Assembly (NCBI RefSeq): GCF_965263005.1
Contig: NZ_OZ253579.1
Span: 372,001-436,000 of the forward strand
From: Rariloculus sp965263005
GTDB taxonomy: Bacteria > Pseudomonadota > Gammaproteobacteria > Steroidobacterales > Rariloculaceae
Length of the DNA: 64,000 bases
Reading direction: 5' to 3'
In this document: positions 1 to 8,260 of the stretch, piece after piece
Layout: every line of letters begins with the position of its first letter
Numbering within the stretch: the stretch's first letter is position 1
Position numbers and translations under genes: made by a program
Notes under the pieces: generated by a model
The model's database searches: none
The model's input: only the letters and a program-made list of their open reading frames with translations
What the model was told of the DNA's origin: nothing

Positions 1-148
1 GATCCCGGGAAAACCCGGCGGCCTCGGGATTCGTCCTCGGCAAGCCTTGCGCCAGCGCCGCGGCCACGCTGAGCAGCAGACTGGCGCCGGCCGCGGCCGA
101 GAGCCCAAGGGTCGAGCGAAGAGGCAAGGGTGTTCGGTTGTCATTCAT
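1..148 (-). CDS. Secreted serine hydrolase, beta-lactamase (class C) family, N-terminal fragment
   Basis: Partial gene running off the left edge; only about 49 codons are visible. Reading leftwards from an ATG at 148, the product has a hydrophobic signal peptide (SLLLSVAAALAQG) followed by a stretch reading TNPEAAGFSRD. That resembles the start of many secreted beta-lactamase-family serine hydrolases, where a phrase like PEAVGFS.RL precedes the catalytic domain. A GGAG ribosome-binding site sits about 11 nt upstream. The catalytic SxxK motif lies outside the window, so the family call is inferred from the N-terminal pattern only. Confidence 0.55.
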   Translation of the reverse strand, partial: MNDNRTPLPLRSTLGLSAAAGASLLLSVAAALAQGLPRTNPEAAGFSRD

Positions 149-267
149 TGTCGTGTCGGCTCCAGGAGTTCTCCGTCCATTTCCACTCGTTTGCAGGGTA
201 GGACCTCCGCCATCGATTCTTCCGAGCCGAAGAGCGTTTTAATCATGTCACCGTGCTGTCCGCCTTG

Positions 268-870
268 CTACTCCAGCAGGTTCTCGCCGCCGTCATCCAT
301 CTTCGCCGGAGGCGTCCAGTAGCGGTACTGGGGCGTCCATTCGCCTGCGTCGATGCCGGCGAGCCCAAGCAGGGACCATAACGAACAGTAGAGATCGCCG
401 GGGCCGAATATGGCGCTGTTCTTTCGGAACACCTGATCGCCCGAACGCTCGTAGACGACCGCGCCGGGCATGTTGTCCATGCCCGCCATCACCGTCTGCT
501 CGCGAATGTAGGGGCCGCCGCCGTGGGAGGCGAGGCGGAAGCGCCAGTTACGGGAATTCGCAAAGTCACGTTGAAGCTGAGGCGGGTCCCGGGACAGCAA
601 CACCACGGACATGGCGGTTTCCAGGTGCGCAAGCAGGCCGTTGAAGCCGTCCGCCCACAAGGTGCAGTAACGGCATCCCTGGCCCATGTTGTGGATGGCC
701 AGCAGTCGCTGCTTGCCGGCGAAGAGATCAAGCAGGCTGACTTCGCCGCTCAACGTCGCAAAGCGGTAGTCCGCCGCCGGCTGGGGCGCGGCCTCCTTTC
801 GCAATCCGTTCAGCTTCGCGGTGAGCTTGGCGATTTCCTGTTCGAGTTCGGCAATTTTCGAGTTTGGCAT
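268..870 (-). CDS. DUF899 family thioredoxin-like protein
   Basis: A 200-residue protein. It begins with a short coiled-coil helix (IAELEQEIAKLTAKL), then a thioredoxin-like body with the strand LLAIHNMGQGCRYCTLW and the segment VVLLSRDPPQLQRDF typical of DUF899 proteins. GCRYC occupies the place of a redox motif. The family is predicted to be a cytoplasmic disulfide or peroxide-related oxidoreductase, but its reaction is not established. The start at 870 is chosen over the longer frame because AGGAAG lies 7 nt upstream and the extra N-terminus has no family similarity. It is probably a single-gene unit. Confidence 0.8.
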   Translation of the reverse strand: MPNSKIAELEQEIAKLTAKLNGLRKEAAPQPAADYRFATLSGEVSLLDLFAGKQRLLAIHNMGQGCRYCTLWADGFNGLLAHLETAMSVVLLSRDPPQLQRDFANSRNWRFRLASHGGGPYIREQTVMAGMDNMPGAVVYERSGDQVFRKNSAIFGPGDLYCSLWSLLGLAGIDAGEWTPQYRYWTPPAKMDDGGENLLE

Positions 871-1228
871 CGTGACTTCCTGCGAACGTGGTGTGATGAG
901 AATCATCCGGCGATACGACCGGCCGACGTCGGCATGATAGCGGCGGCACTGCCGGCCAGACAGGGTCTTCAGGTCGCGCAGCTCCAGAATAGACTGTAAA
1001 CCATGTGCCCGGAATGGACCCTGGAAGCGCACCCCAATCACCGGGCAGCCCCACAGCCAGGATTCTCTTTGCGATGACAGCGGCTTGCCCGGATGATCGC
1101 AGTCGACGCCTCGGCTCTAATGGCGATCCTTCCGGGTGACCCCGGCGCGGCGGACTGCGCAGAGTCCCTTGCGACCGGCGTAGCGTGATCGATCGGAGAG
1201 ACGCCACCCATGTGTTGAACTTAAACTA
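871..1228. other. Intergenic region between DUF899 gene and AAA_14 ATPase gene
   Basis: About 360 bases lie between two divergently transcribed genes. I see no convincing coding sequence. It must hold the DUF899 promoter. The only clear structure is the pair of palindromes at its right edge, listed separately. Confidence 0.5.
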
Positions 1229-1279
1229 TTTCGGAGTAAGATCCGAAACAGTCGCACTATTTCGGAATTATGTACGAAT
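1229..1279 (+). promoter_or_regulatory. Two tandem near-palindromes over the ATPase start
   Basis: Copy 1 (1229-1248) is TTTCGGA, a 6-nt spacer, TCCGAAA, a perfect inverted repeat. Copy 2 (1260-1279) is TTTCGGA, a 6-nt spacer, TACGAAT, with two mismatches. The copies start 31 bp apart, about three helical turns, and the second overlaps the ATG at 1278. The layout is what a dimeric repressor binding cooperatively would need, which suggests autoregulation or control of the ATPase gene. No regulator is identified. Confidence 0.55.
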
Positions 1280-2435
1280 GAGTCTCTACAGGCGCGAGCT
1301 TCGGATCGACCTTCCGCCGGGGCAATCCGGCTTTCTTTGGGGCCCGCGAAAGGTCGGCAAGTCCACACTGCTTGCCGAGCGGTTCCCAGACTCTGCGCGC
1401 TTTGACCTCTTGGACACCCGCCTGCTCATCCAGTTTACCCGCGAACCCTGGAGCATGGCGGAACAGATAATGGCGCTGCCGGAAGAGCAGCGCCGGCTGC
1501 CGATCATTATCGACGAGGTGCAAAAGGCTCCTGCAATTCTCGACGAAACGCATCGCCTGATCGAGAACGAGGGGCTGGCCTTCGTCCTGTGCGGTTCCAG
1601 CGCCCGCAAGCTGAAACGCGGTGGCGGCAACCTGCTGGGCGGCAGAGCGTGGCGCTTCCACCTGCTCCCACTTACCTGGCGGGAACTGCCGGACTTCGAT
1701 CTCCTGCGCGCTCTGAGTCGCGGCCTGGTGCCGGCGCACTACGACAGCCTGCACTACCGGAGGGCGCTGGCCGGCTACTGCAACGACTACCTGAAGGAGG
1801 AAGTGTTTGACGAAGGCCTTACCCGAAACGTCGCCGCCTTTTCGCGCTTTTTCGACGCCCTGGGTTTCAGCCATGGCGAAATGCTGAATTTCTCGAGCCT
1901 CGCGCGAGACTGCGGCGTGGACTCGAAAACAGTGAAGGAGTACTTCCAGATTCTGGAAGACACCCTTCTGGGCGTCATGATCGAACCGTTCGTACCCCGT
2001 CGATCGCGCGCCATCATCACCCGCGCGCCGAAGTTCTACCTGTTCGATGTGGGCGTTGCCGGATTTCTGAGTGGTCGCCGCATCGATCGCCCGGCGGGCC
2101 CCGACTACGGGCGCGCCCTGGAACATTTCATCCTGATGGAACTGCTCGCGTACCGCAGTTACCGCGAGAACGACTTTCCCATCCGCTACTGGCGTACCAA
2201 GACCGGATTGGAAGTCGACTTTGTCGCAGGCCGGAACGGCCAGATGGCCATCGAAGTCAAGGGCGCCCGAGTGCGCCCGGAGGACCTGAAAGGGTTACGC
2301 GCGTTCGTGGAAGAGCACAAGACCGACCGCGCCATCGTCGTTTGTGGCGAGCCGGCCCCGCGCCGCGCAGGAGCAGTAGAGGTTTTGCCGTGGCGAGTGT
2401 TTCTGGAACGATTGTGGGGAGGCGAACTGCTTTGA
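1278..2435 (+). CDS. AAA_14 / DUF4143 family ATPase
   Basis: A 385-residue P-loop protein. The N-terminal AAA_14 domain has Walker A GPRKVGKST near residue 20-28 and a Walker B with the family DEVQKAP signature (LPIIIDEVQKAP, around residue 75-86). The C-terminal DUF4143 domain carries a restriction-endonuclease-like fold signature: TKTGLEVDFVAG followed by AIEVKGA, the D-x(n)-ExK arrangement. Function is unproven; such genes are common in accessory regions and are suspected of mobile-element or toxin-like roles. The ATG at 1278 is preferred to an upstream start because the extra 31 residues would be encoded by the operator-like palindromes. Confidence 0.8.
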   Translation: MSLYRRELRIDLPPGQSGFLWGPRKVGKSTLLAERFPDSARFDLLDTRLLIQFTREPWSMAEQIMALPEEQRRLPIIIDEVQKAPAILDETHRLIENEGLAFVLCGSSARKLKRGGGNLLGGRAWRFHLLPLTWRELPDFDLLRALSRGLVPAHYDSLHYRRALAGYCNDYLKEEVFDEGLTRNVAAFSRFFDALGFSHGEMLNFSSLARDCGVDSKTVKEYFQILEDTLLGVMIEPFVPRRSRAIITRAPKFYLFDVGVAGFLSGRRIDRPAGPDYGRALEHFILMELLAYRSYRENDFPIRYWRTKTGLEVDFVAGRNGQMAIEVKGARVRPEDLKGLRAFVEEHKTDRAIVVCGEPAPRRAGAVEVLPWRVFLERLWGGELL

Positions 2436-2514
2436 TCGGTACCAATAACTCACCGTTAGTGGAGCCGATTGTGAAACGCGCGGACCGGCACGAGGATCCT
2501 ATGCGCGCTTCGAT

Positions 2515-5500
2515 TCAGGCGGAAACGGACTTTCCCGCCCATTGCCACCACCTGTGCAGGCAATCGCTGGCGACACTACCTGCCAGTTCATTGGCTGCCG
2601 GGCTGGAAAGTGCATGAAGCCGCAACTCGTTTTCGCTGAAGATGGGACGCTCATCAAGATACTCGCGTTCGGTCAGGTAGCTCTGTAACCCTTCAAGGCT
2701 GCTCGTCCGGAAACCTTTCAGCCGTGGGTCTGCGCGTTCACCCAGCACGGCGAGCAACTTCTCCGCGTCTCCATGCAATTCCCTTGCAATGGCAACAACG
2801 TCGTCCAGATAACGCTGGCTCAAGGCGCCGCTGTCCTTCAGTGCGTCGAAATCGACCGGCAGCCCACGCCCCTGTTTCCACAGTTCGCAAAAGACCTCCA
2901 GCAGGTCCAGCCGCAAGCCGACCTCCGAAGCGGCAATCGACCGGGAGCCCAGTCTTTCTGCGAGCGGCGTACCTGAAATCGTTTTCCACTGGCCGGCCCT
3001 CTCGATCCCGTTGGTCAGGAAAGCGTGCAGCAGTGCCAGATCCTCCCACAGCACGTAGAAGACATGCTGCTGCGCAAACCCTCGCGCCGGACCGAAAGCC
3101 GGCACGCCAAGAGCCGCGCCGTAGTCCTCTGGCGACAGTCCGTCGGGCGCGGGGACCGCCGGCCTGGGACCAACCCGGAGTGCCTGCGGTCCACCGATGC
3201 TGGCTGCGCCAGTCCGGATCAGGCTCAGATCGATGGGGGCGGCGAGTTCGCAATCTTCCTGGCTGAGTGCATGCCGGATGCGGTCGACATCGAGCGGGTC
3301 GCTGGTCAGGTAGAAGATCTGGCGCCCCTGGTCACGCGCGACGCGCCCGAGACTTCGCACGATGGCTTCAAATCGTTGCGGATCGCTCTGGTCGAGCGCT
3401 TCATCGAGAAACAGTGGAAGCACCTTGCCCTGCTCCACTTCCTCGGCGAACGCGATGCGCGCCGCCAGCAACAACTGTACCCGCGTACCGTCGGACAGTT
3501 CATCGAGTTCGCGTCTTTGTCTGGCGCGCAATTCGTCCGCGAACAGCCGCGGCGTCCCGGCGCCTTTCTCAAGACGCAATTCGTAGTTGTGAAACGTGAA
3601 GGCGGAAAAATGATCCCGGGCTCGTTCGAAAACGCGGGGCATCCGGGTCTCTTCGTATACCTGTTCGACTTCTTCGATCAGAAATTCCCCTGCCGTTACG
3701 AACAGCGCCTGGTCGCGAAGGTCGCGCAACTTTGCGCGGGCTTCTTCGCGGTTAGCAATGCGGTCCTGCACCGCGTTACCGCGCCTTGCCTGATTCATTT
3801 GGGCAGTCACGGTAGCGATATCGCCACGCAACTGTATTGCCTGCGAAGCCGCATCCTCCAGTTCCGCCTTAAGTTTGTCGAGGGACCGGCCGTCCCGTTC
3901 CAATAGTTCGGACTCTCTGGCTTTCTCGAGTTCGGCGCAATCAAGTTCGATCTTGCTCTCGAGATCTGACTTTTGTTTCGTTAGTTGGTGATATTGAGGC
4001 AACGTTTCGAGCAGCAACGTAAGGCCGTAGACGTCGCCGTCGTCGAGCCCCGCGTCCGCGTAGATTCGGTTGATCGCGCCCAGCGCCGTCTCACAGTCGG
4101 CGGCATTTTCCTCGAGCTGAGCTTTCGTGCGTCGCTCGTCAGCGAGCGCCTGTTCCAGCCGCGAGTTCCGATTCGCAAGATTGTTCAGGCGGGCCTTGAC
4201 GGCCGCGGCTCCGGCAGGCCGTGGTTCGCCGTGATGCTCCAGAATTTCGGCCACTTTTGTCAGCTGGTCGTCTTGGCTGAATTCGAGGTGCTGCACCTTG
4301 CCCGTCACTGCCTCGTACTCGCCGCAGGCCAGTCGCAACTGGTCGAGTGCCCGGGCAAAATCGACCAAGTCCGCATCGGAGGGCAGATCTTCAAGACCGA
4401 GAATGGCCCTCAGTTCCTTTCTGCGCGCATCGAGAGGAGGCTCCCGTTTACGCAGACCGTCGAGCTCTGCTTCCAGCGATTTCCGTTCGACATCGCGGTC
4501 GCGCGCGCGTACTACGGACGCCTCAAGTTCAGAGGCGCCGCTCTCCAGGCCGCGCAATCGCGATTGCACCGCAGGAACCTCCCACGTGGCAGGATCTTCC
4601 AGGCCCATCTCTTCGAACGCTTCCCGCGCAGCCGATCTGCGGCCATCCAACCCTCTTCCGTCGCCCACAAGCAATGCCGCCAGAGCGATCCCGGCACCAA
4701 CGGCGGCAAGCAGAGCCAGGGACCCCGCGACAAACCAGGCGAGTCCCGTGCCTGCCAACAGCATCGCGATGGCGGCCAGGAGCCAAGGCCATCGACTGCG
4801 AATTCTGAGCGCGAACGATCGGGGTTGCGGCGCTCTCAGCCAGGAACGCAGAGCTTCGATCGCGTTGCGGAGCTTATCGCTATCCTGGTGATCCGTCCCG
4901 GATGGATCGACGCGATCGAGCAGACGCAGTCTTTCCCCGATCGCAGCAATGCGGGATTCATGACTGTGGCCATCGCGAAGCAACTCGAAGAGTTCCGCGT
5001 GGTTCGGCAAGGTCAACGCGGCGTTGTCGATGAGGTTCCCGCCGACCGCGTCCAACGCCGCAACCAGCTTGTTTCGCGCCCCCTCAAATTCGGTTCCTGC
5101 CGCCTCCAGCGCAAGTTCGATGCGACCCAACTCGTCGGCGTTGTCCCGCCAAATCGCGAGATCGGCCTCATCGAGCGGGGCGGCCAGTCCGGACTCCTGC
5201 TGTGCTGCGCGTGCATCGTTCAATTCCGTTGCGAGCACGCGGGCACGCTTCTCAAGCTCGGTCAACCTTGTCCGGTGCTGCTCGACCTCAACGCGCTCCT
5301 TGCCGGTCAGTTTCGCCAGCGATTCGGGCAACCCGTCGAGTTGTCGCTTGATCCCGGCAAGTTCATCCCGTCGGCTTGCAAGACCGATTGCGCGCTCGAC
5401 GTGCCCAAGGCGGCCGGCGGCGGTCTCCGCCTCCTCGAGTTGCGACTTGAGCTGATCGAGTTGATCGACGCGCCGCTGCAGACCGACTTGTTCGGCCTCC

Positions 5501-6006
5501 GCCGTCTCAACGTCTTTCGATGCGGTGTTGTAGCTATTTCGTTCCCGGCGCTTGCGGTGCTGGCTTACAGGGGAGAACAAGCTCGAACGGATGTCATGCA
5601 GATCGAACCCGCCTGACATCTGCCGCCGAATCTCGGCGGCGATTTCTACGGTGCCCGCCCGCGACGGATCGACCAGATCCTTCAGTTGCAGGAAAAAACA
5701 CCGGTAGGTGTGTGACGGGGGAAGATTCGGCACGGCGTTGCCTTCGCCGCCACGGCTCCAGCGTATGGTCGATCCTTCGCGCTCCGCTCGCCAGACCTCT
5801 CCGTCCCATTCGAATTCGCCGCTTACCGAAGTTTGCCGCGACGACCCGCGATCCTCCCAGTAGAGTCCCTCGACCGCACGGCAGATGCTCGACTTGCCGA
5901 TTCCGTTGGGTCCGAAAATGACCTGGATCCCCCGCCCCGCAGCCTCGATCGCAAACGGTTGACCAATACCGGGCAACCGGTTGATGGCGATTCGCTTGAG
6001 AATCAT
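2515..6006 (-). CDS. SMC/SbcC-like ATPase of YhaN type with membrane segment and C-terminal extension
   Basis: A 1163-residue ABC-type ATPase. Walker A FGPNGIGKSS lies at about residues 32-41. Two long coiled-coil arms flank a hydrophobic hairpin (about residues 405-450) of the kind seen in YhaN. The signature LSDGTRVQ and Walker B LPLFLDEALDQSD follow at the end of the second arm. About 220 residues after the ATPase core have no family match that I recognise. Its ATG overlaps the stop of the upstream phosphoesterase gene by ATGA, so the two are translationally coupled. The pair is expected to act as an SbcCD-like DNA end-processing nuclease; a defence role is possible but unproven. Confidence 0.8.
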   Translation of the reverse strand: MILKRIAINRLPGIGQPFAIEAAGRGIQVIFGPNGIGKSSICRAVEGLYWEDRGSSRQTSVSGEFEWDGEVWRAEREGSTIRWSRGGEGNAVPNLPPSHTYRCFFLQLKDLVDPSRAGTVEIAAEIRRQMSGGFDLHDIRSSLFSPVSQHRKRRERNSYNTASKDVETAEAEQVGLQRRVDQLDQLKSQLEEAETAAGRLGHVERAIGLASRRDELAGIKRQLDGLPESLAKLTGKERVEVEQHRTRLTELEKRARVLATELNDARAAQQESGLAAPLDEADLAIWRDNADELGRIELALEAAGTEFEGARNKLVAALDAVGGNLIDNAALTLPNHAELFELLRDGHSHESRIAAIGERLRLLDRVDPSGTDHQDSDKLRNAIEALRSWLRAPQPRSFALRIRSRWPWLLAAIAMLLAGTGLAWFVAGSLALLAAVGAGIALAALLVGDGRGLDGRRSAAREAFEEMGLEDPATWEVPAVQSRLRGLESGASELEASVVRARDRDVERKSLEAELDGLRKREPPLDARRKELRAILGLEDLPSDADLVDFARALDQLRLACGEYEAVTGKVQHLEFSQDDQLTKVAEILEHHGEPRPAGAAAVKARLNNLANRNSRLEQALADERRTKAQLEENAADCETALGAINRIYADAGLDDGDVYGLTLLLETLPQYHQLTKQKSDLESKIELDCAELEKARESELLERDGRSLDKLKAELEDAASQAIQLRGDIATVTAQMNQARRGNAVQDRIANREEARAKLRDLRDQALFVTAGEFLIEEVEQVYEETRMPRVFERARDHFSAFTFHNYELRLEKGAGTPRLFADELRARQRRELDELSDGTRVQLLLAARIAFAEEVEQGKVLPLFLDEALDQSDPQRFEAIVRSLGRVARDQGRQIFYLTSDPLDVDRIRHALSQEDCELAAPIDLSLIRTGAASIGGPQALRVGPRPAVPAPDGLSPEDYGAALGVPAFGPARGFAQQHVFYVLWEDLALLHAFLTNGIERAGQWKTISGTPLAERLGSRSIAASEVGLRLDLLEVFCELWKQGRGLPVDFDALKDSGALSQRYLDDVVAIARELHGDAEKLLAVLGERADPRLKGFRTSSLEGLQSYLTEREYLDERPIFSENELRLHALSSPAANELAGSVASDCLHRWWQWAGKSVSA

Positions 6007-7346
6007 GAGCCCTTGCCCGCCTCTCGGCCGGCAAGCATCGTGCTCAAGGCCGCCTTCCCAGAGCGCAGGACAATGTCGCGCAGTCGATCGTCCGACAGGG
6101 GATCGGTCGCGTTACGATGTTCGCCAACCGGGTTCCAGACGTCCTCCCCGACGATTGCGCCCAAGCGCTCGCGCGCTCGGTCAAGAAGTGCCCTCGATCG
6201 CTCATCGTCCTGCCCGAGAAGCAGCAAACGTTGCGCCAACAAGGCGGCTGGATCATCGCCGGATGCGATGCTCTCGAGGTCCAGATGCAACCGCATCGCA
6301 TCGACGACCCTGTTGAAGAAAACGACCGTGCCGTCAACGCGCCGAACCAACGAATTCCATTCACGGGCCGCGATCCACTTCCGGATGTCGTCATACGCCA
6401 CGCTCGTGCCGGTAAGCTGCACGCGGAGACCCAGGGCGCGCGGAACCGGTCCCGCTTGCGCCAGCGCCCGGAAGTGCTTCTGTGCTACATCGAGCAACCT
6501 GTCGGGCACGTCCTCGACGTGCTCGAGGCCGTCCATCGACACGGCGATCCGCTCCCACCGCAGGGGTGCGATAGGAACCTGCTCCAGACCGATACCACCC
6601 TCGGAGGAGACGTGCACCAGCCACGGACCATGCGGTCCCGTTTCCGAAGGGTCGAGCCCGACCAGCGAACCGAGGTAGCCGGAGGGCCGCACGCCCTCCG
6701 ATGCCGACAGCCCTTCGAGTGACGGTTTGTGAATGTGTCCCAATAGCCAGGCGTCGTAACCGGTGTCGTCGAGTTCCGATTGCCTGATGGGCGCGTAGTA
6801 ACCGCCTGACGCCCCAAGATCGCAGTGCAGCAGACCGATCCTTGGTACGGGAGGAGACGGCGCCGCTAACGGCTCACTGAGCAACAGCGCCACTGGACTC
6901 TGGCGCACGTATTTCTCGCCGAAAGACCAACCGACCACTTGGGCAAACGGCGTTCCAGCCCTTGAAAGGGTGATCGATTCCCAACGACCTCCCCCACCCA
7001 ACAGCTTGAAACCGCCGATCAACTCGCTCAGCCGCGGCAGTGCCTCGACATCGTGGTTGCCGGCAACGGCGATGACCTCGATTCCGGCATCCAGCAACCG
7101 CAGAACGCTCTCCTCGAGCGGCAGCATGGCCTCGAAGCGGGCATTGGTGCTCTCGACCACATCGCCCGCAAACAGCACTGCAGCTACACGCCTTTCGATG
7201 GCGAAATCGACGGCAAGCCGCAATGCCGAGGCGGGAGAAAGGTCTGCCGGAACCACTCCCCAGTCCGAGATCCCGTCGGGCAACCCGGAACACGCCGTGC
7301 CCAGGTGCACATCGCCGATCGCAAGGATCGAAGCAGAGTCATCCAT
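6003..7346 (-). CDS. Metallophosphoesterase, SbcD/YhaO-like DNA exonuclease
   Basis: A 447-residue calcineurin-type phosphoesterase. The metal-binding motifs appear in order: GDVHLG (residues 12-17), GDVVES, AGNHDVE, LLHCD and GHIHKPS. This is the Mre11/SbcD nuclease pattern. A C-terminal region of about 200 residues probably binds the ATPase partner. It is the first gene of a two-gene unit with the overlapping YhaN-like ATPase gene. Known family members are Mn-dependent exo/endonucleases acting on DNA ends; the exact substrate here is not known. Confidence 0.85.
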   Translation of the reverse strand: MDDSASILAIGDVHLGTACSGLPDGISDWGVVPADLSPASALRLAVDFAIERRVAAVLFAGDVVESTNARFEAMLPLEESVLRLLDAGIEVIAVAGNHDVEALPRLSELIGGFKLLGGGGRWESITLSRAGTPFAQVVGWSFGEKYVRQSPVALLLSEPLAAPSPPVPRIGLLHCDLGASGGYYAPIRQSELDDTGYDAWLLGHIHKPSLEGLSASEGVRPSGYLGSLVGLDPSETGPHGPWLVHVSSEGGIGLEQVPIAPLRWERIAVSMDGLEHVEDVPDRLLDVAQKHFRALAQAGPVPRALGLRVQLTGTSVAYDDIRKWIAAREWNSLVRRVDGTVVFFNRVVDAMRLHLDLESIASGDDPAALLAQRLLLLGQDDERSRALLDRARERLGAIVGEDVWNPVGEHRNATDPLSDDRLRDIVLRSGKAALSTMLAGREAGKGS

Positions 7347-7649
7347 TCAATTGGGGCCCGGTCCGGTTGGAGATAGTGAGCCTACGATATCAATCGGGAT
7401 TGCCCGGGTCATCCAATGAACTCGACTGGCCCCGACGAACGCGCGAACCTGAACGCTGTTACGGCCATTGCGGCCTCTCCCGGTATTCAAACCGGTTTCT
7501 CAGCGCGAATCCGCGCCCGAACCGGAGCCGGGTCGAAAATCCAGGAAACTGGTTCCTGCGACGCGGCCGGTACGCATTGTACTTATAGGTATGAAATGCG
7601 CCAGGCTCGCGATAATCTATCGACGACTATCGCGTAAGGAATTCCGCTC
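7347..7649. other. Intergenic region, no gene seen
   Basis: About 300 bases between the divergent phosphoesterase gene and the Tat-type protein gene. No convincing reading frame on either strand. AAGGAA about 8 nt before the GTG at 7650 serves as that gene's ribosome-binding site. Promoters for both flanking units should be here, but I cannot place them with confidence. Confidence 0.5.
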
Positions 7650-8234
7650 GTGCCTACCCGCAGAAGCATCCTTCAATCCGCCGCCGTGCTCTCGGCCACA
7701 TCCGTGGCGCCCAAAGTCGTCTTTGCCGATGATATCGCCCAGTCCGGGCACATCGGCGTCATCTATGACTCGCGCCACCTCGAATCCCGAACGTTCGGCG
7801 GTCGCGCGAGCCGTCTCGGCTTTCTGACGCACGCGATCGAAGGCGATATAACGGATTTCTGGCAGACGGAACTGCGGTCCCTCTGGAAAAGGGGACCCGT
7901 GACGATCGCCGGCCTGACTGAGCGCCCGGCGCTATTCCTTCTTGAGCAGCTCGGCTGGGACTACGGCCTGCGCGTCGTCTATCAGGCCGAGCATGAGACC
8001 GGGGAGCCCGGCAGCGCAGAGCATCGCATCGTCCGCTCAGCGAATCCGGGCCTCAAGCGCCAGCTCGAAGCAGCCGGTGCGCTGTGGCCCTCTGCACTCG
8101 CTGAGCAGATCCTGACCGCTCCGCGCGACCTCGCGGCGACCGACTACACGCCCTCAGGATCTGCAATGACCGCCTATCTCGGCGAGCCGACAAAGCTCTA
8201 TTCCTGGATTATCGCGCCGCGCCCGGCGGCGTAG
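7650..8234 (+). CDS. Twin-arginine signal protein of unknown function, first gene of a flavocytochrome cluster
   Basis: A 194-residue protein with a Tat-like leader (TRRSILQSAAVLSATS) ending near VVFADD, so it is probably exported folded. The mature part has no motif I recognise. It starts with GTG behind an AAGGAA site and ends 26 bp before the FAD oxidase gene, so it is likely co-transcribed with the oxidase and cytochrome genes. An accessory role in substrate binding or assembly of the periplasmic flavocytochrome is an inference from position only. Confidence 0.6.
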   Translation: MPTRRSILQSAAVLSATSVAPKVVFADDIAQSGHIGVIYDSRHLESRTFGGRASRLGFLTHAIEGDITDFWQTELRSLWKRGPVTIAGLTERPALFLLEQLGWDYGLRVVYQAEHETGEPGSAEHRIVRSANPGLKRQLEAAGALWPSALAEQILTAPRDLAATDYTPSGSAMTAYLGEPTKLYSWIIAPRPAA

Positions 8235-8260
8235 CGAACAACAAAAAGAGAGGATTCACC

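Noticed and set aside
2724..5921. Plus-strand open frames inside the SMC/SbcC-like gene
   Set aside because: Translations are low-complexity and unrelated to any family; the minus-strand 1163-codon frame has clear Walker motifs.
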